64,000 nt of DNA from Pseudomonas sp. H3(2019). GTDB taxonomy: Bacteria; Pseudomonadota; Gammaproteobacteria; Pseudomonadales; Pseudomonadaceae. A program made the translations under genes and the position numbers. This document shows positions 27,276 through 34,434 of the stretch, piece by piece (the first letter of the stretch is position 1; each line of letters starts with the position of its first letter). The notes beneath the pieces are model-generated. The model searched no databases, was not told where the DNA came from, and saw only the letters and a list, made by a program, of their open reading frames with translations. The DNA lies in assembly GCF_007713465.1 (NCBI RefSeq), contig NZ_VMSG01000012.1, forward strand, positions 1 through 64,000, given 5' to 3'.

Positions 27276-28328
27276 ATGACTCTTTTTATCGATGTCGATC
27301 ATGCCGCACGCCTGTTCGCCAAGGTGGGTATCCGCCGGGCAATCCGCGAGATGGCCACATACATCGAAGCGGACTATTCACGCTGGGCGCAGTTTGATAA
27401 GTCGCCTCGCACCGCCAATCATTCCGCCGACGGTGTGATCGAGTTGATGCCTACCGACGATGGCCAACAGTATTCGTTCAAATACGTAAATGGCCACCCG
27501 GGCAATGGTCAAAGGGACTTGCTGACCGTCATGGCTTTCGGTGTTCTCGCCGATGTCCACAGTGGCTATCCAACCTTGCTCAGTGAATTGACGCTGACCA
27601 CTGCCGTGCGCACCGCCGCGACATCCGCGCTGGTCGCGCAGTCCCTGGTACGCCCTGGTGCAAGCATCATGGCAATCATCGGCAACGGCGCTCAAAGCGA
27701 ATTTCAAGCCCTCGCCTTCCACGAAATGCTGTCGATCAGGGAAATCCGCATTTTCGATATTGATCGTGACGCATCACTCAAGTTGAAGCACAACCTGTCG
27801 GCATTCCCGGGTATCGAAGTGATTCTGTCCAGCTCCGTACAGGAAGCGGTCAAGGGCGCGCACATTGTCACTACAGTGACTGCCGACAAAGCTTATGCAA
27901 CGATTCTCACGCCCGAGATGATCGAACCCGGCATGCATATCAACGCTGTCGGTGGTGACTGCCCGGGAAAAACCGAACTGCACGCCGAGATCCTGCGCAA
28001 CGCCCGGATCATCGTTGAATTTGAACCGCAAACCCGGATTGAAGGCGACATTCAACAACTGGAAGCCGACTCTCCCGTCGTCGAGTTTTTCCGCATTGTG
28101 CTGGGCGAAATTCCGGGGCGCGAGAATGACGCCCAAGTCACCGTGTTCGATTCGGTGGGTTTTGCTCTCGAAGATTTTTCGTCACTGCGCTACCTGCACG
28201 ACCTGGCGCGAGAGCACGAGATCGGCGAGCGCATCCATCTAGTGCCGACACCCGCCGACATAAAAGACCTTTACCAGTTGCTTGATCAGCAACCCGCTAA
28301 ACCGGCGCGTCTGCGCACAGCCAACTGA
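27276..28328 (+). CDS. Ornithine cyclodeaminase / mu-crystallin family protein
   Basis: The 350-residue NAD-dependent enzyme shows the mu-crystallin fold signature, with the Rossmann stretch SIMAIIGNGAQSEFQALAFH (about 129-148) and the substrate region INAVGGDCPGKTEL (about 227). True ornithine cyclodeaminases convert ornithine to proline and ammonia; relatives act on other amino or imino acids. Length is typical of ornithine cyclodeaminase. It is in line with the HDAC-type amidohydrolase and an amino acid permease, all downstream of a divergent Lrp regulator. Confidence 0.82.
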   Translation: MTLFIDVDHAARLFAKVGIRRAIREMATYIEADYSRWAQFDKSPRTANHSADGVIELMPTDDGQQYSFKYVNGHPGNGQRDLLTVMAFGVLADVHSGYPTLLSELTLTTAVRTAATSALVAQSLVRPGASIMAIIGNGAQSEFQALAFHEMLSIREIRIFDIDRDASLKLKHNLSAFPGIEVILSSSVQEAVKGAHIVTTVTADKAYATILTPEMIEPGMHINAVGGDCPGKTELHAEILRNARIIVEFEPQTRIEGDIQQLEADSPVVEFFRIVLGEIPGRENDAQVTVFDSVGFALEDFSSLRYLHDLAREHEIGERIHLVPTPADIKDLYQLLDQQPAKPARLRTAN

Positions 28329-28488
28329 TAACCGTAGGTGATGCCTCCGAGCAGCGTGCCAAGGGGCCGCTCACCGCCCTGTAAGCCCCCAAAACCACCA
28401 CCGTCGGTAGCCGTTGCATTTCTAACAACAACGCTAGACACCCACTTTCTGCCAAAACTCAAAAAACATAAAATCAAGAGGTTTTGTA

Positions 28489-29904
28489 ATGAAATCTACT
28501 CCGTCCGAGCGGGTTGAACAGCCCGCGCTGCAGCGCACGCTCAGCAATCGTCACATTCAGTTAATGGCCATGGGAGGTGCCATCGGTACAGGTCTGTTCA
28601 TGGGTTCCGGGAAGATCATTGCCCTCTCAGGCACGTCGATCATCCTCATTTATATGATCATCGGGATGTTCGTCTACTTCGTCATGCGCGCCATGGGCGA
28701 ACTGTTGCTCTCCAACTTGAACTTCAAAACCTTCGCGGACTTTACCGGTGCCTACCTTGGCCCGCGAGCGGCATTCTTCCTCGGCTGGTCGTACTGGCTG
28801 AGCTGGAGCGTCGCGGTAGTGGGCGATGCCGTAGTGGTCGGCGGATTCTTTCAGTACTGGTTCCCCGATGTACCCGCCTGGATCCCGGCCATCGGTATGT
28901 TAATGACGCTGTTCGCCTTGAACGTGCTGACCGTCAGGCTTTTTGGTGAAGTGGAGTTCTGGTTCGCGATCATCAAAATCATTGCCGTCGTCACCCTGAT
29001 TGGCGTTAGCCTGGTGATGATTGCCAGCTCCTTTGTATCACCCAGTGGCGTTACTGCATCCCTGAACCACCTGCTGGATAAACAGGCAGCCTTCCCCAAC
29101 GGCCTGTTTGGTTTCTTTGCCGGATTCCAGATGGCAATCTTCTCCTTTGCCGGCACCGAGCTGATCGGCACTGCTGCCGCCGAAACTCGCTCCCCCGAGA
29201 AGACTCTGCCTAAGGCCATCAACTCGATTCCGCTGCGAATCATCCTGTTTTATGTGCTGGCACTGGCCTGCATTATTGCCGTGACTTCCTGGCAACAGGT
29301 TTCGCCCAACAAAAGCCCTTTCGTCGAACTGTTTCTGGTTGCAGGGTTTCCCGCAGCAGCAGGTATCGTCAACTTTGTGGTGCTGACGTCTGCCGCCTCA
29401 TCAGCCAACAGTGGCGTATTTTCATCCAGTCGCATGCTGTTTGGACTGGCCAGTCACGACAATGCTCCCGGGATTTTTCGGCATTTGTCGGGTAATAGCG
29501 TGCCTCTGCTGAGCTTGGCGTTTACCACACTGTTGATGCTGCTGGGGGTACTTTTGCTGTTCATCGTTCCGGAGGTCATGACAGCGTTTACCATCGTCTC
29601 TACCGTGTCGGCAATCCTGGTGATTTTTACTTGGTCGACCATCCTCGCGTCGTACATTGCCTATCGCAAAAGCCGGCCCGATCTGCATGCGCAATCAACC
29701 TACAAGATGCCTGGCGGTGTGCCGATGGCCTGGTTCGCTTTGGCGTTCCTAGGCTTTGTCCTCTGTTTGCTGGCATTAAGACCTGACACCCGTATCGCCT
29801 TGATGGTCATGCCTGGGTGGTTCATATGGTTGGCAATAGCCTATCAGCTGACTCACACCTGGAAGCCCAAACCCGCTTTTGGATCGACAAGCCAGTACAG
29901 ATGA
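28489..29904 (+). CDS. AAT-family amino acid permease
   Basis: The 471-residue inner-membrane protein has about 12 transmembrane segments and starts with a cytoplasmic tail followed by LSNRHIQLMAMGGAIGTGLF, the signature of the amino acid transporter (AAT) family. The segment FAGTELIGTAAAETRSPEK and a loop with SSANSGVFSSSRMLFGLA are also family marks. It probably imports the substrate of the upstream amidohydrolase and cyclodeaminase. The 160-bp leader before it carries AAGAGG ahead of the ATG. Confidence 0.9.
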   Translation: MKSTPSERVEQPALQRTLSNRHIQLMAMGGAIGTGLFMGSGKIIALSGTSIILIYMIIGMFVYFVMRAMGELLLSNLNFKTFADFTGAYLGPRAAFFLGWSYWLSWSVAVVGDAVVVGGFFQYWFPDVPAWIPAIGMLMTLFALNVLTVRLFGEVEFWFAIIKIIAVVTLIGVSLVMIASSFVSPSGVTASLNHLLDKQAAFPNGLFGFFAGFQMAIFSFAGTELIGTAAAETRSPEKTLPKAINSIPLRIILFYVLALACIIAVTSWQQVSPNKSPFVELFLVAGFPAAAGIVNFVVLTSAASSANSGVFSSSRMLFGLASHDNAPGIFRHLSGNSVPLLSLAFTTLLMLLGVLLLFIVPEVMTAFTIVSTVSAILVIFTWSTILASYIAYRKSRPDLHAQSTYKMPGGVPMAWFALAFLGFVLCLLALRPDTRIALMVMPGWFIWLAIAYQLTHTWKPKPAFGSTSQYR

Positions 29905-30016
29905 TGTTCATCAGGAGCCTTTGGGTGCCGATGCAGTGAAACGCTATTTGCGGGGCACCTGCAGGTCGAAAAGCTGCAAGCGACGGATGGGCTGAAAGGA
30001 TTATTTTCAGGAAAAA

Positions 30017-30049
30017 AACAAGCGCCCCGAACATATCGAGGCGCTTGTT
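30017..30049 (-). terminator. Intrinsic terminator for a minus-strand transcript
   Basis: AACAAGCGCC (30017-30026) pairs with GGCGCTTGTT (30040-30049); on the minus strand seven T follow directly. It would end transcripts coming from the cystatin-like gene at 30309 or from a small RNA in 30050-30308. That interval holds a second hairpin (GTCGGGTC 30263-30270 with GACCCGAC 30286-30293). It also has a plus-strand reading stretch (ITVMEATTTGVLPGTAEREC) that I cannot confirm as a gene. Bases 29905-30016 hold nothing I can support. Confidence 0.72.
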
Positions 30050-30308
30050 GGAACCATGGAAAGACATCAACTCATCAGTCACGATACTCAACGCGGAAGG
30101 AATCACGGTGATGGAGGCAACAACGACTGGAGTGCTGCCCGGAACGGCAGAGCGTGAATGCCTAAAACAGATGCTTTCTGAAGGAGATCCCTCAAACGGT
30201 GCAGCCCAATCCATGAAAGGCAGTGGTTGTCATCGACCAGCGTGTTGATCCTCCCAGTAGACGTCGGGTCCCGCTATCCGTGCGCGACCCGACGGGCTTG
30301 ATACGTGC

Positions 30309-30578
30309 TTAGATCCGGATGATCTGGGTGATGTGCGGCTTGCCGTTAATAGGCGCGTAAATTTCCACGATCGCTTGCCAGCTGTTTGACGAGCCAGGCT
30401 GCGTTGCTTTCGCCTGATAACGATAGTTGGTGCCATTGACGACCTGGGTTGAAACCAGTTCAGCCGTGTAGTGCACACCCACCAGCCCGGCCAGGGCTTC
30501 ATCGAATACTTCCTGATCCTTTGGAGTCAGTTCGTGATAAGGAGTCCATCCGCCAACAAGATTTTCTTGAGCCGACAT
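30309..30578 (-). CDS. Cystatin-like small protein (possible cysteine protease inhibitor)
   Basis: The 89-residue protein has the cystatin layout: an N-terminal GGW segment, a long helix (TPKDQEVFDEALAGLVG, about 19-35), then strands containing the papain-binding-loop motif Q-V-V-N-G (in LVSTQVVNGTNYRYQA). A C-terminal strand pair follows (WQAIVEIYAPINGKPHITQI). The QxVxG motif after the helix is the key cystatin signature. No signal peptide is visible, so it resembles intracellular stefin-type forms. The ATG at 30578 has GGAGA upstream. It stands alone between the permease and the acquired operon. Bases 30602-30779 hold only its upstream region. Confidence 0.7.
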   Translation of the reverse strand: MSAQENLVGGWTPYHELTPKDQEVFDEALAGLVGVHYTAELVSTQVVNGTNYRYQAKATQPGSSNSWQAIVEIYAPINGKPHITQIIRI

Positions 30579-30779
30579 ACGATATATCTCCATATATAAG
30601 TTCCTACTCGTCTGGCTTTTCGGAGTTCGCCCCGTTTATTTAATGGTTTCCGGAATCCATTGTGCTGAGTGGTTTTCCGCGCCGCCCTGTTTGTCGTGCA
30701 TGCCACTGGATGGCTTTAAGCTATCAAACTTAAGTGGAAAGTATGTCCGCATTTAACTGTACGAGATGTAAGGCATTGG

Positions 30780-31676
30780 CTATTCATGATGCGCTCTCGC
30801 ATCTCGGTGGCGACAGAGTTGCCGCGCTTGCTGGAGCACGGGCGCACGCCAGACGATTCGCCCATCGTCCGAGCTGCAGACCGGGGTATTGAGCGGCCAG
30901 CCGGCAGGATCGGCCGCGTACGACCAGCCGAGGTCCCGCAGTTTGTCCCGGCACGGCAGCAATTCGGTCACGCCCAGGCGGATCGCGCGATCGATCGCAT
31001 GACCGAGTTCGGCCGGATGCGGATAGTAAGGCGTCAGCAGGAACGCTCGCTGCGGCGACGCGCCCGCCCACGTGAGTCCTGCATCCACCATGTCGACGAT
31101 CGCGGCCAGTCCGGCAGCATGCTCCGGCCCCGCGCGCTTAAGCAACGCGGCAACGTTGATGTTGACGCAAAGATCAACAACATTCGGATAGACCAATTCA
31201 TCCAGCCAGGTCAGATAGACGCCTTCGCGATGCCAGGGCTTTGCGTCGGCTGCGACCCACCTCAGGCGAAACGACTCGAGCACCTGGCGCGGGGCGTGCG
31301 TCAGCCGCTGCGCCGGCCAGCGGCCGCCGCTGACCAGCGCGAGCGTGAAGAGCGCGGTGTCGTCGGCGTCCGGCAGAAGCGCAATGGGCATCCACTCCGG
31401 CTGGCGATCGGGCGGATAGAATGAGAACGCGCCGCGTCGGTCCGTCCGCTCGCAGCACGCCAGGAAGTCGAGCGCGCGCTGTCGTGCCGCGGTCAGCGCC
31501 GGTGTGGCGGGCCATGCCGAGAGTTCATGCAGGACGAGTGCGGTCACGAAACCGTTCTCGTCGGCGACCGGGCCTGTCGGCAGATCGACGATCGACCCGA
31601 ACGCGCCGCTGGGCGATTGCGCGGCGAGCAGTGCATCCAGCGTGGCGGCGATGGTGGTCGGGTGGACGACGCTCAT
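30780..31676 (-). CDS. Unknown protein resembling an alpha/alpha-toroid (terpene cyclase/prenyltransferase-like) fold
   Basis: The 298-residue protein opens with a helix followed by LLAAQSPSGAFGSIVD and ADENGFVTALVLHEL. This pattern of helix, Q-S-P-S-G-A-F turn and helix occurs in squalene-hopene cyclase and prenyltransferase beta-subunit repeats. Further helical pairs follow (ALDFLACCERTDRRGAFSFY; VDLCVNINVAALLKRAG). A DxDD-like acid stretch occurs in LLPDADDTALFTLAL. I do not claim catalysis. It is the last gene of the four-gene operon and its ATG overlaps the preceding stop (ATGA). GC content is far above that of the flanking core genes. Confidence 0.5.
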   Translation of the reverse strand: MSVVHPTTIAATLDALLAAQSPSGAFGSIVDLPTGPVADENGFVTALVLHELSAWPATPALTAARQRALDFLACCERTDRRGAFSFYPPDRQPEWMPIALLPDADDTALFTLALVSGGRWPAQRLTHAPRQVLESFRLRWVAADAKPWHREGVYLTWLDELVYPNVVDLCVNINVAALLKRAGPEHAAGLAAIVDMVDAGLTWAGASPQRAFLLTPYYPHPAELGHAIDRAIRLGVTELLPCRDKLRDLGWSYAADPAGWPLNTPVCSSDDGRIVWRAPVLQQARQLCRHRDARAHHE

Positions 31677-32641
31677 GCCGGCTCCAGCGGCGGCGCAATG
31701 CCAAACGTGACGCCGAGCTCGGCGTCGCCGTGCACGGTGATGCCAAACATCGTGTGATGGGTCGTCGGGTCGTCGAGCGCGGCGAGCGGCTCCGTCAATT
31801 GCGCGTAGAAGCGCAGGTCCCATCCATGGCGCCGGCCAAGCTCCAGGATACGCGCACGGGTCCGTCCATCGCCGCCGAACAGCGCGCGCGCGTGGGTGTA
31901 GAGCGTGAACGCGGTCGGCTCGCCACGCGCGGAGACCGAATAGCTGAAACCGTACAGATCACCCGGAAGTTCGCGCCAGATCGGCACGCCGCAGCATTCG
32001 CCCAACAGCTCGACGAGTTCGCGGTAGCGCGATGCGAGATTCACCCGCGCGAGCAGCGCGACCAGGTCCGGCGCGATCATGCCTTCGATTCGCGAGTAGA
32101 ACTCCGTGCGCTGCGAGTCGGGGTCCACGCCGATCAGTTCGATGTGCTGGCGCTTGTCCGGGAGCGACTTGGGCCTGCCGATCACGTCGGCGGCGAAGGC
32201 GTCGGCATCGGCCGCCGCGTCCTTCGACAGCTCGACGTAGAGCTTGGTGCGACACTGCCCCGCGCGATGCCGTCCACCAACATACGTGCCGAAGCGCAGC
32301 GGATGACCGGCCTGGAGCCGGCGAACCGCGTCGACGGTGGACGCGGGCGCCGGTGTGGCGCCGAGCGCCGCGAGCTGCCCGAGCGCGGCATCGACCCCGC
32401 CGCGCGGATCGCTGTCGGGCAGCGCCGGGTCGAGCGTATAGCGCAACGCATCGTCGGCGGTGGAGAACGCGATCTCGACCGGGAAGCCGCTCATGGTCAG
32501 CAGGCTGCCCGTGAAGCCGTCGGCTGCACGGACGCGATCGTCGAGCAGGCGCAGGAGCCGTGTGCGCGCCTGCTCCGCGTCGTCGCCGTGAAAGTGCCGG
32601 GCGATGTGCAGCGCACGTTCAAGTGCCGGGTGCCAAGCCAT
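31673..32641 (-). CDS. Unknown protein with faint ABBA-prenyltransferase-like features
   Basis: The 322-residue protein has an N-terminal helical segment and then repeated strand motifs: TMSGFPVEIAFSTADDALRY, FGTYVGGRHRAGQCRTKLYV, TEFYSRIEGM, LYGFSYSVSARGEPTAFTLY and MFGITVHGDAELGVTFGI. K-x-Y within a strand (TKLYV) and regularly spaced strand/helix units recall the ABBA fold of DMATS-type aromatic prenyltransferases, but this is only a resemblance. It starts 5 bases after the upstream gene and overlaps the toroid-like gene by four bases, so the two probably act together. Confidence 0.45.
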   Translation of the reverse strand: MAWHPALERALHIARHFHGDDAEQARTRLLRLLDDRVRAADGFTGSLLTMSGFPVEIAFSTADDALRYTLDPALPDSDPRGGVDAALGQLAALGATPAPASTVDAVRRLQAGHPLRFGTYVGGRHRAGQCRTKLYVELSKDAAADADAFAADVIGRPKSLPDKRQHIELIGVDPDSQRTEFYSRIEGMIAPDLVALLARVNLASRYRELVELLGECCGVPIWRELPGDLYGFSYSVSARGEPTAFTLYTHARALFGGDGRTRARILELGRRHGWDLRFYAQLTEPLAALDDPTTHHTMFGITVHGDAELGVTFGIAPPLEPA

Positions 32642-32645
32642 CGCG

Positions 32646-34328
32646 CTACCCCTGTCCGGTGCCGCGTGGGGGCAAAACCAGCAGCATGCTCGTCTGATTG
32701 TCTGCGGACTCGATACGCGTCGTCCCGTCCGCCAGGTAATAACGGGCAACGTAACCATAGATCGGCGTCACGCCGTCGACGGACGTGCTGCTTGCATACT
32801 CGTAGCCGCTTTCGCGCGTGAACGGGAAGTCTTGCCCGTCGTTCGGTTGGCTCGTGAACGTTACCGTCACCTTCACGTGCTCGTTCACGCTCCAGTCGAT
32901 CCGCGACGGATCGAGCGTGACTGACGCGGGCAGCGTATGAGGAGTGATGTCCACGCTGACGGCGGCCGTCGGGACATCGATCGGCGTCAGTTCGTCGTTG
33001 GCCAGCAGCGTGCCCGTGAAGCTGGTCGCTGCGCAATCCGGATCGACCACCATGTACCTGTACGTGACGGACGGATGGGCGCGGTTGAGCGTGACATTCG
33101 CCGGACCGATGCCCTGGATCGCCCATTTCCGTGACGGGATGCCCAGGTTGCCCGATTCGCTCGTGCTGAGCGCAAGTTGCACCTGATCTCCCACGCCGAG
33201 CTTGCGCGCGGTCAACGTGACCGATTTCTCTTGCAGCACAGACGTGGCCCTGACGAACGCGAGGGCGGGCTGCGTACCGGGCATGAAGACGGTGCCGGTT
33301 TCCTCGCCGTTTGAGTCCGGCGTCTTGCCGGCAATCTTGTATTCGAGCCAGTACGAGAACAAGCCCGGCGTATAGTTTTTGCGCGCGACGAGGAGCGCAG
33401 GCAGCACGTGCTTGTCGCTCATTTCGCCGGATTCATAGTGGACGATGACGCTCTGGATAAGGGCGGGCATCGCGTCGGCCAGGACGAAATTGCGAATGCC
33501 GACCTCGTCGAGCGTGATCGACGTCGCGCCATGCCCGTCGATCTCGCCCGAGTCGAACGGCTGAAGTCCTGCATTCGGCTTGAACGTGACGACGTAGCGA
33601 TAGCGATAGTCGAGCCGCCACGCGACCGGGGAAATCGCTGTCTGGAAGATGCCGGTCGACCACGGCTGCGTGTGGCCCGGGTTGAAGACGCTGTGGCCAG
33701 GCGACCCGCCCGGGTTTGCGACGGTCAGCACGATCGATTCGATCGGCAGTGTTTCGAAGTAATCCGCGACCGGCGTGAAGGTGACTGGTGTGACGGGCGG
33801 CAGCGCCGGAAGCACCAGTAGCGGCGTCGCGCCGACTCCCGATTGCGCCCAGATCGAGCCGTCGTCAAGCGTGTAGGTCGCCGTCCATGGGTAGCCCGCG
33901 GCCGGCAGCGACAGCCAGCGAGCGGTGGCGCTGGCAGCGGTGAAGGTCAGCGGGTGGCCGGAGAGTTCCGCGTCGACGCGCGTGACCCGGCTCCAGTCGA
34001 TCAGCAGCGGTGTGACGGTGATGGCGATGGTGGCGGGAACGCCGGCGCCGACCTGGATCGTCGTGCCGTCGGCCACCGTGAGTGGAATCGGCGTGGCTTC
34101 GCCGGTGGGGCCGAACTGCTGGCCGTCATACAGGACGCCGCCGGCGGTGGCGGGGCCGGGATCGAACTGCCACGTGTCCTCTGGATGCTCAGCGGTGAGT
34201 GCGCACCAGTGGTTCGCGCAGTAATTGTGATCCGTGTCGAGGTAAACGAGGTTCAGCACGATCAAGCTGAGTGTCGGGATATCCCCGTCCAGCCCGTGAC
34301 CGACGATGCGATAGAGGATGTTCGCCAT
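32646..34328 (-). CDS. Large beta-rich protein of unknown function with two TPxxIxW...LLVLP modules
   Basis: The 560-residue protein has no signal peptide or membrane segment (start MANILYRIVGHGLDGDIPTL). It is dominated by short beta strands. A recurring module of about 75-90 residues starts with T-x-x-P-x-x-I-D-W and ends in LLVLP. One copy spans about 101-176 (VTPLLIDW ... LLVLPALPP) and another about 468-556 (LDPSRIDW ... LLVLPPRG). The same module occurs in the upstream 766-residue protein. The modules look like beta-sandwiches of Ig or Ig-like type. It lies 106 bp after the 766-residue gene. Function unknown. Confidence 0.55.
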   Translation of the reverse strand: MANILYRIVGHGLDGDIPTLSLIVLNLVYLDTDHNYCANHWCALTAEHPEDTWQFDPGPATAGGVLYDGQQFGPTGEATPIPLTVADGTTIQVGAGVPATIAITVTPLLIDWSRVTRVDAELSGHPLTFTAASATARWLSLPAAGYPWTATYTLDDGSIWAQSGVGATPLLVLPALPPVTPVTFTPVADYFETLPIESIVLTVANPGGSPGHSVFNPGHTQPWSTGIFQTAISPVAWRLDYRYRYVVTFKPNAGLQPFDSGEIDGHGATSITLDEVGIRNFVLADAMPALIQSVIVHYESGEMSDKHVLPALLVARKNYTPGLFSYWLEYKIAGKTPDSNGEETGTVFMPGTQPALAFVRATSVLQEKSVTLTARKLGVGDQVQLALSTSESGNLGIPSRKWAIQGIGPANVTLNRAHPSVTYRYMVVDPDCAATSFTGTLLANDELTPIDVPTAAVSVDITPHTLPASVTLDPSRIDWSVNEHVKVTVTFTSQPNDGQDFPFTRESGYEYASSTSVDGVTPIYGYVARYYLADGTTRIESADNQTSMLLVLPPRGTGQG

Positions 34329-34434
34329 GGTGACTCCGAACCGGTGGGTGCGTGCAGGAAATGCGGGGGGCGACAGCGTCGCTTCCCCCCGCGGCATTGC
34401 AGTCCGCCCGACGCGAGCCGGGCAGTGGCGCAGG

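Noticed and set aside
30045..30248. Plus-strand ORF in the gap after the permease
   Set aside because: There is no ATG with a ribosome site at its beginning, and it overlaps a minus-strand terminator; kept only as a note in the terminator entry.
31421..32821. Long plus-strand open frame of 466 codons opposite the ABBA-like gene
   Set aside because: Same reason: an Arg-rich shadow of the minus-strand genes, with no start signal.
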